A program made the position numbers and the translations under genes. From Streptomyces sp. 1222.5 (GTDB lineage: Bacteria > Actinomycetota > Actinomycetes > Streptomycetales > Streptomycetaceae): 64,000 bases of DNA. The stretch's first letter is position 1. Every line of letters begins with the position of its first letter. Of the stretch, positions 1-8,489 are shown in pieces. The stretch is from contig NZ_FNSZ01000001.1 of the NCBI RefSeq assembly GCF_900105245.1, positions 7,376,001 through 7,440,000 of the forward strand. Direction: 5' to 3'. The notes beneath the pieces are model-generated. The model worked only from the letters and a program-made list of their open reading frames with translations, had not been told where the DNA came from and made no database searches.

Positions 1-47
1 GCCGTTGGGCAGCTCTCGGCGCGAGGCTAGGCAGGCGGACGTTGCAA

Positions 48-1400
48 CTACGTTGCGCCGATGGTCCGTGCCACCGCCCTGCCGCCCGGGGCCGTCAGTT
101 CCGCCTCCAGCGCGGCCAGTCGCGCCCGGACCGGAGCCGTGGGACGCACCGCGGTCAGCGCCCGCCACACCTCCACGTCGTCCTCGCCCCACGGCGCGTG
201 CGCCCAGTCCGCCAGCAGGTCCGGGTCACCGTGCGCCACAAGGGCCGTGCGCAGCCCGTCGGCGAGCCGGTCCCGCAGCCGCACGATCGCCGGCGCCTGC
301 GAGCCGGGCAGCAGCGGACCGCTGTACGCCTCCGCCGCCGCCGTGACCGCCCCCGCCCCCAGCCGCCGCTCCACCGCGGTGGCGTCCGACTCCACCGCCG
401 CCGTGAGCCGGTAGGGCCGCGAGGCGAGCAGACCCGGGCCCAGCAACCGGCGCAGCCTCGCCAGTTCGGCGCGGACGGTCACCGGCGTCACCGACTCGTC
501 CGCGTAGAGGGCGCAGAGCAGCTCGTCACCGCTCAGCCCCTCCGGATGCCGGGACAGCAGCACCAGGATCTCGCTGTGCCTGCGGCTCAGTCTGATCCGC
601 CGCCCGTCCAGAACCAGTTCGGCCTCGTCCCGGCCCAGCGCGCCGAGCAGTGGCGTGTCCTCAGCGGGCCGCGGTGGCGTCAGCAGCGCGAGCTGCGCCT
701 CGGCGGCCCGGGCCACCGCCTGCACGAAGCCGAGGCTGTGCGGATGCGCGAGCCCGTCCCCGCCGGTGATGTCCACAGCGCCCAGCACCCGGCCGGTGCG
801 CGGATCGTGCACCGGCGCCGCAGCGCACGTCCACGGCTGCACCCTGCGTATGAAGTGCTCCGCGGCGAACACCTGTACCGGCCGGTCCACGGCGACCGCG
901 GTGCCCGGCGCGTTGGTGCCGACCGCGGTCTCGGACCAGCGTGCCCCCGGCACGAAGTTCATCCCGTCCGCCCTGCGCCGGGTCGCCCGGTGCCCCTCGA
1001 CCCACAGCAGCCTGCCGTGCGTGTCGCACACCGCCAGCAGATGCTCGCCGTCCGCGGCGAACGTGCCCAGCAACTCCCGGAAGAGGGGCATCACCCGGGC
1101 CAGCGGATGCTCCGCCCGGTAGGCGCCCAGGTCCCCGTCGGTCAGCTCCACGCTGGCCGCGCCGTCCGGTCCGACGCCGGCGCGTGCGCTGCGCCGCCAG
1201 GACTCCGCGACCACCGACCGCACCGGGCGCGCGACCGTGCCCGCCGTGGTGAACGTCTCGTGTGCACGGCGCAGCACACGGACACGTTCGACGGGGTCGG
1301 CCCCCGGTTCCAGGGCCACCCACGCATCGGTCAACTCGGCCTCCCCGGAGGGTCGAAGAGCGGTACTGCGGCTGGGACCATCGTCACGCACCGTGTTCAC
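48..1400 (-). CDS. GAF-domain transcriptional regulator (AcoR-like sensor, winged-helix C-terminus)
   Basis: Predicted 450-residue cytoplasmic regulator. The N-terminal part (SVVAESWRRS, then a GAF-like segment around residues 90-240 with FVPGARWSETAVGTNAPGTA) resembles the sensory half of AcoR-type activators. There is no sigma54 AAA module. Instead residues about 255-345 (LDGRRIRLSRRHSEILVLLS) look like an OmpR/SARP-type winged helix. The ligand cannot be read from sequence; AcoR relatives sense small metabolites, and many Streptomyces homologues sit near aldehyde dehydrogenase genes, none of which is visible here. The GTG start chosen is 23 bp after the preceding amidase stop; its ribosome-binding site is weak, so a start a few codons later is possible. 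Family assignment is fairly secure, role is inference. Confidence 0.8.
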   Translation of the reverse strand: MNTVRDDGPSRSTALRPSGEAELTDAWVALEPGADPVERVRVLRRAHETFTTAGTVARPVRSVVAESWRRSARAGVGPDGAASVELTDGDLGAYRAEHPLARVMPLFRELLGTFAADGEHLLAVCDTHGRLLWVEGHRATRRRADGMNFVPGARWSETAVGTNAPGTAVAVDRPVQVFAAEHFIRRVQPWTCAAAPVHDPRTGRVLGAVDITGGDGLAHPHSLGFVQAVARAAEAQLALLTPPRPAEDTPLLGALGRDEAELVLDGRRIRLSRRHSEILVLLSRHPEGLSGDELLCALYADESVTPVTVRAELARLRRLLGPGLLASRPYRLTAAVESDATAVERRLGAGAVTAAAEAYSGPLLPGSQAPAIVRLRDRLADGLRTALVAHGDPDLLADWAHAPWGEDDVEVWRALTAVRPTAPVRARLAALEAELTAPGGRAVARTIGAT

Positions 1401-1423
1401 GCGGACAACAGGCAGGACGTGCG

Positions 1424-2029
1424 CTAGGCGAAATTGACCATTCTGATGTACCGCACCCAGTCCCAGAAAGGGCCGGGATCGGTGTGGTCGGTCCCCGGCA
1501 CCTGGTAATGGCCGATGATGTGTTCCCTGTCCTTGGGGATCCCGTGCGTCTCGCAGATCGCCGCGGTGAGCTTCGCGGACTGCGCGTAGAGGGCATCGGT
1601 GAAGTACTCGGGCCGGTCCACCCAGCCCTCGTGCTCGATGCCGATGCTGCGGGTGTTGTAGTCCCAGTTGCCCGCGTGCCAGGCGATGTCCGCCTCGTGC
1701 ACGCACTGCGCGACGCGTCCGTCCGACGACCGGACCAGGTAGTGCGCGGACACCTTCTTCTGCGGGTTCCGGAAGATCGACAGGGTGTCGGCGTACGTCT
1801 CCTGCGTGACGTGGATGACCACACGGTCGATGGCGTAGCTGCCGGGGCGTTCGGACGGCGTGTAGTTGGAGGTGCTGGCCGCGTGCCACTCGGCGGACGG
1901 GTAGTCCACGACCTGGGTCTGCGCGCCGGCACGTGGGTCGGGGAGCAGTGCGTAGGGGACGGCGGACAGCGCCGCGCCCTTGAGGAACCGCCGCCTGCTC
2001 AGACGCCGATTCGGTCGCTCCATGTCCAT
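1424..2029 (-). CDS. Tat-exported N-acetylmuramoyl-L-alanine amidase (Amidase_2 fold)
   Basis: A 201-residue secreted peptidoglycan hydrolase that should cleave the MurNAc-L-Ala bond. The N-terminus has a twin-arginine signal (SRRRFLKG followed by a short hydrophobic stretch and a processing region near PRAGAQT). The catalytic domain contains the first zinc-ligand histidine in VVIHVTQ, SIGIEHEG, and a third-ligand region TDPGPFWDW, as expected of the Amidase_2/PGRP family. It is a bare catalytic domain with no wall-binding module. A second start codon lies two codons in (position 2023). It precedes the GAF regulator by 23 bp on the same strand. A much larger relative is encoded at 34722-36734. 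Confidence 0.87.
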   Translation of the reverse strand: MDMERPNRRLSRRRFLKGAALSAVPYALLPDPRAGAQTQVVDYPSAEWHAASTSNYTPSERPGSYAIDRVVIHVTQETYADTLSIFRNPQKKVSAHYLVRSSDGRVAQCVHEADIAWHAGNWDYNTRSIGIEHEGWVDRPEYFTDALYAQSAKLTAAICETHGIPKDREHIIGHYQVPGTDHTDPGPFWDWVRYIRMVNFA

Positions 2030-2878
2030 GGTGGGGCCTTTCGGAAGTCGGGGTGGACCGGCGAGAGGTGGGGGCCGCCGGTGCTCCGGGAGTGCTGCGG
2101 ACGGTCACGGGTGCCGTCTGGGGCGTTCTGCTGGGGGAGTGCCAAGGGGCTGCCGGGGGAGTGCCAAGGCTGGGTCGTCCGGGCAGCGCCACGGGGGGCC
2201 GTCCGCGGATCGCCTCAGGTGGACAAGGGGGCTTCGGGTGGTCAAGGGGGCTTCGGGCGGTGGGGGGGAGGCGTCAGCCGCGCGGTGCTCGCGCCGCGCA
2301 TCGACATGCCCCCGGCTCACGGAGTCCGTGCTCGCGCTCCGGTCACCGCACCGGGGCGGACCGCGATATGCGGAACCCGTGTGCCGGCGGGCGTGCGCAC
2401 CCGGCCGGGAGGGGCCGGGTGACTCCCTGCCGATTCACCTCGTGCGACGCGCGAAGTGCCATGGAGCGGGCCGGGCCCATGGCCTCGCGCCGCCGTGTCC
2501 CGGTCGTCTCTCCGTACATGTGTCCCCCGATCCGTGTGCGCGCGCCGTCGTCCGTCGCCGGTGATTTCTCTCGGTGTCCGCGAGCGTCCCGCGGCTGTGA
2601 CGGCCCGGCAGGTGCGGCTCGTGCGAATCACGGTACGGCGCCGCCGGGTTGGGCAGAGGAAGGCGGCGCGGTTCCGTGGACAACGCGCCACCTGTGGACA
2701 ACTCGGCCACCCGTTCGGATCAATCGGAGCTGTCGATAGTAATATTGACGGAGCGTTACCGCGTGCAGTGACGTTACGTCAGGCGCCGGGCGGTTCACGA
2801 CGGAACCGCCCTCCCAACGGCTTCACGGCGGTTCCGGGGCAGGGAGCCGTGGGGCTCGCGGTCGTCAGGCGATCGACC
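2030..2878. other. 849-bp gene-free gap with short tandem motifs
   Basis: No frame here looks like a real protein: the open frames are arginine/proline-rich and lack ribosome-binding sites. The left part holds two copies of GGGGGAGTGCCAAGG near 2135-2170 and two copies of CAAGGGGGCTTCGGG near 2224-2258. The right end is unusually AT-rich for this genome, with TAATATTGACGG near 2740. That piece contains a possible -35 (TTGACG, 2745-2750), but no convincing -10 or gene follows. The promoter of the amidase gene presumably lies at the left end. Confidence 0.5.
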
Positions 2879-4090
2879 TCAGGACCGTTCCGCCACCGCC
2901 GCCGGGTCGTCCAGTACCGCCCGGACGACGGAGTGCGCGGCGCCCAGCAACGGACCCTCCGAGCCCAGCCGGGACACGGCGACGGGGCAGGCGGGGCCCG
3001 CCGTGCGGTCGGCCAGCTCGTTCTCCAGCGACGGCAGCAGCCACGGCGAGAGACCGGCTAGGGCGCCGCCCAGGACCACCGTCTCGGGGTCGAGCAGATT
3101 CACCGCCCCGGTCAGGGCTATGCCGAGTGCCGTTCCGGCGTCCCGCAGAGCCTCCCGAACGCGCTCGTCGCCCGCCGCGGCCCGCTCCGCGAGCAGCCCG
3201 ACCAGGTCCTCGCCCGGTTCCAGTCCGGCCGCGCGCAGGACGGCCTCCTCGCCCGCGTACTGCTCCAGGCATCCGCGGCCTCCGCAGGGGCAGGGCGGCC
3301 CGTCCGGCCGCACGGGCACATGGCCCAGCTCGCCCGCGAACCCCCGGGTGCCGCGCAGCAACCCGCCGTCCACGACCACGGCGGCACCGATACCGATCTC
3401 GGCCGACACGTGCAGGAAGTCCTGGGAGGCGACACCCTCGCCGAGCCACAGTTCGGCGAGGGCGCCGAAGTTCGCCTCGTTGTCGACCGTCAGTGGTCCT
3501 GCCGCGGGCAGCAGGGCGCCGAGGTCCGTGTCGTGCCAGTCCAGGTTCGGAGCGCGCACGACCGTCCGTCCGTCCCGCGCCACCAGCCCGGGGACGGCGA
3601 CGGCGAGCCCGGCGGGCCGGAGGTCCTCCCGCTCGGCGTCCGCGACCACCTCGCGGACCAGGTCCGTCAGCTCCTCGATCACCGGACCGGGCCGACGGCC
3701 CCGGTTGGCGCCGTACCGCACGCCGCGCGCGCGGACCGTGCCGCGCAGGTCCACCGCGCACACCGCCAGATGATCGACGCCTATCTCCGCCCCGATCCCG
3801 GCCGGACCTCGGCCGTTCACCGCGAGTGCCGAACCGGGCCGGCCCACCCGGCCCGGGCGTTCGGGCCCCAGTTCCTCCAGCAGTCCCCAGCGGATCAGGT
3901 CGTCCACCAGGGTCGACACCGCCGCCCTGGTCAGGCCGATGTGCGAGGCGACCGCCGCCCGCGACAGCGGTCCCTGGGCGCTGACGGCATGCATCACCCG
4001 GGCGAGGTTGCGCCGGCGCATCCCCTGCTGGGTGTCCGGCAGGGCACGGCCGCTGCCCGCGGGGCGGCCCTCGTGCGGCGGCGTGGTCAT
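2879..4090 (-). CDS. ROK-family transcriptional repressor (XylR-like)
   Basis: A 403-residue regulator with an N-terminal MarR-like winged helix (about residues 20-80, SRAAVASHIGLTRAAVSTLV) and a ROK sugar-kinase-like domain. The ROK zinc-binding signature CPCGGRGCLE and the segment EIGIGAAVVVDGGLLRG are present. ROK regulators bind sugars or sugar phosphates. Position, 7 bp downstream of xylB and opposite xylA, points to xylose-responsive control of the locus, as with Bacillus XylR. The ATG start is followed by a low-complexity leader before the helix-turn-helix. The regulatory target is inferred from context. Confidence 0.88.
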   Translation of the reverse strand: MTTPPHEGRPAGSGRALPDTQQGMRRRNLARVMHAVSAQGPLSRAAVASHIGLTRAAVSTLVDDLIRWGLLEELGPERPGRVGRPGSALAVNGRGPAGIGAEIGVDHLAVCAVDLRGTVRARGVRYGANRGRRPGPVIEELTDLVREVVADAEREDLRPAGLAVAVPGLVARDGRTVVRAPNLDWHDTDLGALLPAAGPLTVDNEANFGALAELWLGEGVASQDFLHVSAEIGIGAAVVVDGGLLRGTRGFAGELGHVPVRPDGPPCPCGGRGCLEQYAGEEAVLRAAGLEPGEDLVGLLAERAAAGDERVREALRDAGTALGIALTGAVNLLDPETVVLGGALAGLSPWLLPSLENELADRTAGPACPVAVSRLGSEGPLLGAAHSVVRAVLDDPAAVAERS

Positions 4091-4097
4091 GCCTGTG

Positions 4098-5579
4098 TCA
4101 ATCCTCGGTGTCTGCCGCTCGGCCCTGTGTGCGGGGCCGGGCTTCGGTCCCCCGCTCCAGCAGCGGGGATGCGTCGGAGAGTACCCCGGTGATCCGCTCC
4201 AGCGTCTCCATGTCCTGTTCCACGGCCTCCAGGACCGGTCCGGCTGCCGTGTTCCACCGGCGGGCCACGGCCGCGGGATCCTCGCCGGTGAGCAGCCCCG
4301 CCGCCTGTGCCGCGGCCCCCAGGGCGACCAGTTCCCTGGCCTCCGGGACCTGCACGGGCCGCCCCGACAGGCGGCGTACGGTCTGCTGCCAGGCCGTGCC
4401 CCGGGCACCGCCACCGATCAGCAGCAGCGGGGTGCCGCGGTCGGCATCCTCGTCGAGAACCAGGTCCAGGGCCCCGAGCAGCGCGTGCACAGCGCCGTCG
4501 TACGCGGCCTGCAGCAGTTGGCCGGCGCTCGTGTCGTGGCGCAGCCCGTGCAGCAGGCCGGAGGCGTTCGGCAGGTTCGGGGTGCGCTCGCCGTCCAGGT
4601 ACGGCAGCAGGGTCACCGAACCCCCCGGCTCCACGGCCTCCCGGTCCAGCCCCAGCAGGGCCGCGACGCGGTCCACGGCGAGCGTGCAGTTCAGCGTGCA
4701 GGCCAGCGGCAGCCAGTCCCCGCGCGCGTCGGCGAAGCCCGCCACCGTCCCGGTCGGGTCGCCCGGACGGTGCCGGGAGACCGCGTACACCGTGCCGGAG
4801 GTGCCGAGACTGAGCACCGCCGTCCCCGGCCGCAGACCGAGACCCAGTGCCGCCGCGGCGTTGTCGCCGGTGCCGGGCGCCACCAGCGTGCCCTTGGAGA
4901 ACGGCAGGTCATGCGTGTCGCGCACGGTGCCGACCACCTCGCCCGGACGCACCACACGCGGCAGCAGCGCCGGGTCCAGACCCACATGAGCGAGGGTTTC
5001 CTCGTCGTACTCCTCCGTGCCCGAAGCCCACCAGCCCGTACCGGAGACGTCACCGCGGTCGGTGGTGCCCAGCCCGGTCAGGCGCTCGGTCAGATAGTCG
5101 TGGGGGAGTCGTACCGCCCTCGTCGCGCGTACCGCCTCCGGCTCGTGTTCGGCCAGCCAGGCCCACTTCGTGACCGTGAACGACGCTCCCGGCACGCTGC
5201 CGGTGCGCTCGGCCCAGGCCTTCGGGCCGCCCAGCTCGTCCACCAGCCGGCGGCCCTGCGGTGCCGAGCGGACGTCGTTCCACAGCAGCGCCGGACGCAC
5301 CGGGTCGCCGTGCTCGTCCAGGGTGACCAGGCCGTGCTGCTGGCCGCCGACGGACACCGCCGCCGCCTCGTGCGCCGCGTCGCCGCACTGGTGCAACGCC
5401 TCGCGGAGGGCGCCCCACCACTGGCGCGGATCGCTCTCCCGTCCGGCGCCGGAGGACACGGTGTGCGGCGCCTGACCGCTCGCCACCACCTGCCCGGTGG
5501 CCGCGTCGACGACCAGCGCCTTCGTGGACTGGGTGGATGTGTCCACGCCGACGACGAGCGGACCCTCGGCTGCTGACAT
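4098..5579 (-). CDS. xylB: Xylulokinase
   Basis: A 493-residue FGGY-family kinase that phosphorylates D-xylulose to xylulose 5-phosphate, feeding the pentose phosphate pathway. Visible features are the N-terminal ATPase-fold strand GVDTSTQSTKALVVD, the substrate-region motif ALLWNDVRS, and the catalytic-aspartate segment GTGDNAAAALGLG near residue 237. The C-terminal adenosine-binding part has LLIGGGARGTAWQQ. Length fits the family. The ATG was chosen because GGAGAG lies upstream; an upstream in-frame extension lacks homology-like sequence. It is divergent from xylA and followed closely by the ROK regulator, likely as one transcript. Confidence 0.95.
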   Translation of the reverse strand: MSAAEGPLVVGVDTSTQSTKALVVDAATGQVVASGQAPHTVSSGAGRESDPRQWWGALREALHQCGDAAHEAAAVSVGGQQHGLVTLDEHGDPVRPALLWNDVRSAPQGRRLVDELGGPKAWAERTGSVPGASFTVTKWAWLAEHEPEAVRATRAVRLPHDYLTERLTGLGTTDRGDVSGTGWWASGTEEYDEETLAHVGLDPALLPRVVRPGEVVGTVRDTHDLPFSKGTLVAPGTGDNAAAALGLGLRPGTAVLSLGTSGTVYAVSRHRPGDPTGTVAGFADARGDWLPLACTLNCTLAVDRVAALLGLDREAVEPGGSVTLLPYLDGERTPNLPNASGLLHGLRHDTSAGQLLQAAYDGAVHALLGALDLVLDEDADRGTPLLLIGGGARGTAWQQTVRRLSGRPVQVPEARELVALGAAAQAAGLLTGEDPAAVARRWNTAAGPVLEAVEQDMETLERITGVLSDASPLLERGTEARPRTQGRAADTED

Positions 5580-5645
5580 CGGGCTCTCCTCTTTCGCGGC
5601 TCTGCGGGATACGCATCTTGTGTCTTCCCGCACTGCGCCCGCATA

Positions 5646-5674
5646 CTAATTTGTAAACGGCCATGACGAAATAG
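5646..5674. promoter_or_regulatory. Imperfect inverted repeat in the xylB/xylA divergent promoter region
   Basis: CTAATTTG (5646-5653) faces CGAAATAG (5667-5674), matching at 6 of 8 positions, in the only AT-rich part of the 119-bp spacer between the divergent xyl genes. A ROK regulator is encoded in the same locus, so this is a candidate operator. The assignment is inference from position and symmetry. Confidence 0.4.
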
Positions 5675-5698
5675 TTCTAGCAGCAAGGAGCCGAGGCG

Positions 5699-6865
5699 AT
5701 GAGCTATCAGCCCACCCCCGAGGACAGGTTCACCTTCGGTCTGTGGACCGTCGGCTGGCAGGGGAGGGACCCGTTCGGCGACGCCACCCGCCGCGCCCTC
5801 GACCCGGTCGAGACGGTGCGGCGCCTGGCGGAGCTGGGCGCCCACGGGGTGACCTTCCACGACGACGACCTGATCCCCTTCGGCTCCTCCGAGGCCGAGC
5901 GCGAGTCGCACGTCAAGCGGTTCCGGCAGGCTCTGGACGCGACCGGCATGACCGTCCCGATGGCCACCACGAACCTGTTCACGCACCCGGTCTTCAAGGA
6001 CGGCGCGTTCACCGCCAACGACCGTGACGTGCGCCGGTACGCCCTGCGCAAGACGATCCGCAACATCGACCTGGCCGCCGAGCTGGGCGCGAGCACCTAC
6101 GTCGCCTGGGGCGGCCGCGAGGGCGCCGAGTCGGGCGCGGCCAAGGACGTGCGTGCCGCCCTGGACCGCATGAAGGAGGCCTTCGACCTGCTCGGCGAGT
6201 ACGTCACCGACCAGGGCTACGACCTCCGCTTCGCCATCGAACCGAAGCCGAACGAGCCGCGCGGCGACATCCTGCTGCCCACCGTCGGCCACGCCCTGGC
6301 CTTCATCGAGCGCCTGGAGCGCCCCGAGCTGTACGGCGTCAACCCGGAGGTCGGCCACGAGCAGATGGCCGGCCTGAACTTCCCGCACGGCATCGCGCAG
6401 GCCCTGTGGGCGGACAAGCTCTTCCACATCGACCTCAACGGCCAGTCCGGCATCAAGTACGACCAGGACCTGCGCTTCGGCGCCGGCGACCTGCGCGCCG
6501 CCTTCTGGCTCGTCGACCTCCTGGAGAGCGCCGGCTACGCGGGACCCCGGCACTTCGACTTCAAGCCGCCGCGGACCGAGGACCTCGACGGCGTGTGGGC
6601 CTCGGCGGCGGGCTGCATGCGCAACTACCTGATCCTCAAGGAGCGTGCGGCCGCCTTCCGCGCGGACCCCGAGGTGCAGGAGGCGCTGCGCGCCGCGCGC
6701 CTGGACGAACTCGCCCGGCCGACCGCCGCCGACGGCCTGCAGGCCCTGCTCGCCGACCGTGCGGCCTTCGAGGACTTCGACGTCGAGGCGGCCGCGGCGC
6801 GGGGCATGGCCTTCGAGCGCCTCGACCAGCTCGCGATGGACCACCTGCTCGGCGCGCGCGGCTGA
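5699..6865 (+). CDS. xylA: Xylose isomerase
   Basis: A 388-residue TIM-barrel enzyme interconverting D-xylose and D-xylulose (and glucose/fructose). The length and residue positions match the well-studied Streptomyces enzymes: His54 and Asp57 in VTFHDDDL, Glu181 and Lys183 in IEPKPNEP, Glu217 and His220 in NPEVGHEQ, with the later metal-binding aspartates in FHIDLNGQ. A clear AAGGAG lies 8 nt before the ATG. It is transcribed away from xylB, and a strong hairpin terminator follows 18 bp after the stop. Nothing unusual is seen. Confidence 0.98.
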   Translation: MSYQPTPEDRFTFGLWTVGWQGRDPFGDATRRALDPVETVRRLAELGAHGVTFHDDDLIPFGSSEAERESHVKRFRQALDATGMTVPMATTNLFTHPVFKDGAFTANDRDVRRYALRKTIRNIDLAAELGASTYVAWGGREGAESGAAKDVRAALDRMKEAFDLLGEYVTDQGYDLRFAIEPKPNEPRGDILLPTVGHALAFIERLERPELYGVNPEVGHEQMAGLNFPHGIAQALWADKLFHIDLNGQSGIKYDQDLRFGAGDLRAAFWLVDLLESAGYAGPRHFDFKPPRTEDLDGVWASAAGCMRNYLILKERAAAFRADPEVQEALRAARLDELARPTAADGLQALLADRAAFEDFDVEAAAARGMAFERLDQLAMDHLLGARG

Positions 6866-6883
6866 ATCACGCGCGCGTGCGTG

Positions 6884-6929
6884 AAGGGGCGGGGAGAGCG
6901 GCACAAGTGTGCTGCTCTCCCCGCCCCTT
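6884..6929. terminator. Strong bidirectional hairpin terminator after xylA
   Basis: A stem of about 21 bp (6884-6904 with 6909-6929, one mismatch) and a 4-nt loop sits between xylA and the convergent phytase-esterase-like gene. It can serve both strands. No U tract follows, as is usual in high-GC actinobacteria. Confidence 0.85.
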
Positions 6930-6996
6930 CGGCCGGCCTGCCGCCCGGCCCCCTGCTGCTGCGGGCCGGACGGCTCGCCCTGTGGCCAGGCTCGCG

Positions 6997-8337
6997 TCAC
7001 AGCCCCTTGGGCAGCCGCACGTAGGTCACGGTCGTCCGGATGCCGCTGTCGACCAGGCGGCCCTGGGCGTCGAACGCGCCCGCGCCGTCGGTCATCCCGA
7101 AGTCGTTGTCGTTGACGAGAGCGAGCGTGTCGCGGTCCACGCGCGCGATGCCCTCGATCTTCCCCGGCACCCCGGCGACCTTGCCCAGGTCCACCACCAG
7201 GCGCTTGGCGAGGACGGGCACACCCTGAGCCGCCGGGTCGTCCAGCTGCTCGAGCGACGGGGACGTCGTGTCGTCGTCCCAGGGGCCACCGAGGATGTCC
7301 GACCTGCGGCCCAGCTCGACCAGCTGCAGCCGCGCCGCCTTGTCGGTGCGCTCCTCGACGAGAAGCCGGTTGCCGCCCACCGCCACCCCGGAGGAGATCT
7401 TCAGCTCGGACGTGTCGTCCTCGCTCGGGTCGACCACGTTCACCGGGTCGAACCGGTAGGCGTACTCGGCGGTGACCGCCTTCTTCCTGGGCGAGAAGCG
7501 CAGCAGACGGGTGGAGCGCGAGGCGGCCCCGGCGTCCGTGTCCGGCAGCGAAAGGGGGCTTTGCAGAGCCAGCACCAGATCACCGCCGGGAAGCTGGGCC
7601 AGCCCCTCGAAACCGCGGTTGATCTTGCGGTGGAGCAGGATCGACGGCAGCGCCTCCACCACCGGGTAGTCGGTGCCCGAGAGGTGCAGCCCCTCGGGCA
7701 CGTAGCGGGTGAGCACCTTCCCACGCGCGGAGACGTGCACGAGCGAAGGGCCGTACTCGTCGACGAGCCAGAAGCTGTCGTCCGCCGCTCGCACGATGCC
7801 CTCGGTGTCCAGACCGTTCGGGTCGTACGACAGCGGCGTCCCGGCGTCGTAGGTGTACGGCGCCTCGTCTCGGTTCTGCTGGTTGGGCAGCCCGGTCACG
7901 GCCTTCCCGGAGGAGGTGGTCAGCGGTATCGCGTCGATGACCTCGACCGTGTCTCCGCAGACCCGGACCTTCACGATGGCCGGGTCGAAGCCCGGCACCG
8001 GGAACGTGCGGCGCTTCTTGCCGTCCACCTTGATCTGACCGTTGGGGCCGCGGTCGGTCACCGTCCAGTACTCGCCCTTGCGGCCGGCCGGATAGACGTC
8101 GCTCCCGATGCCGCCCAGCTTCACCCCGCGGTCGTCGCCCACACTGCCGGGCAGCAGCGCGTTGCTGAACGCGCCGAGCGGGATCTCCCCGAGCGTCGCC
8201 GTACGGACGACGCGCGCGTCCCCGGACGGCGCCGCCGTGGCCGTCCCGGCGGCCACGAGGGCAGCCGCCAGGGCGAGAGGCAGGCCCGTGACGAGGGAAC
8301 GGTGTACGCGGCCTCGGCCGGCGGTATGCGGGGACAT
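6997..8337 (-). CDS. Secreted esterase-like-activity-of-phytase family protein
   Basis: A 446-residue exported protein. The N-terminus has an Arg/His-containing n-region, a hydrophobic stretch (SLVTGLPLALAAALVAAG) and an Ala-rich cleavage zone before APSGDA. The mature part matches the family named for phytase-like esterase activity: repeated beta-propeller-like blades, GGIGSDVYP, WTVTDRGPNG, DTEGIVRAADDSFWLVDEYGPSL and FEGLAQLPGGDLVLALQSPL. The acidic DRGPNG and DTEG motifs are typical. The exact substrate is unknown. The start is supported by AGGAGG 6 nt upstream. Its 3' end faces xylA across the shared terminator. Confidence 0.85.
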   Translation of the reverse strand: MSPHTAGRGRVHRSLVTGLPLALAAALVAAGTATAAPSGDARVVRTATLGEIPLGAFSNALLPGSVGDDRGVKLGGIGSDVYPAGRKGEYWTVTDRGPNGQIKVDGKKRRTFPVPGFDPAIVKVRVCGDTVEVIDAIPLTTSSGKAVTGLPNQQNRDEAPYTYDAGTPLSYDPNGLDTEGIVRAADDSFWLVDEYGPSLVHVSARGKVLTRYVPEGLHLSGTDYPVVEALPSILLHRKINRGFEGLAQLPGGDLVLALQSPLSLPDTDAGAASRSTRLLRFSPRKKAVTAEYAYRFDPVNVVDPSEDDTSELKISSGVAVGGNRLLVEERTDKAARLQLVELGRRSDILGGPWDDDTTSPSLEQLDDPAAQGVPVLAKRLVVDLGKVAGVPGKIEGIARVDRDTLALVNDNDFGMTDGAGAFDAQGRLVDSGIRTTVTYVRLPKGL

Positions 8338-8489
8338 CGGGCCTCCTGAAGGCGAGTTCGCTGACAGCCGCCAGATTTGGGCCCCGGGTGGAACGCCGCA
8401 CGACGGCCACGTGAACAGCGGGTGTCCGCCGCTCATCGGATCATGTGGATCCGGCAACGACCACGCGCAGGACAGGTTGTGACCTGGTG

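Noticed and set aside
2456..3061. 201-residue + strand frame in the gap before the ROK gene
   Set aside because: Arg-rich composition, no ribosome-binding site and overlap with the certain ROK coding sequence.
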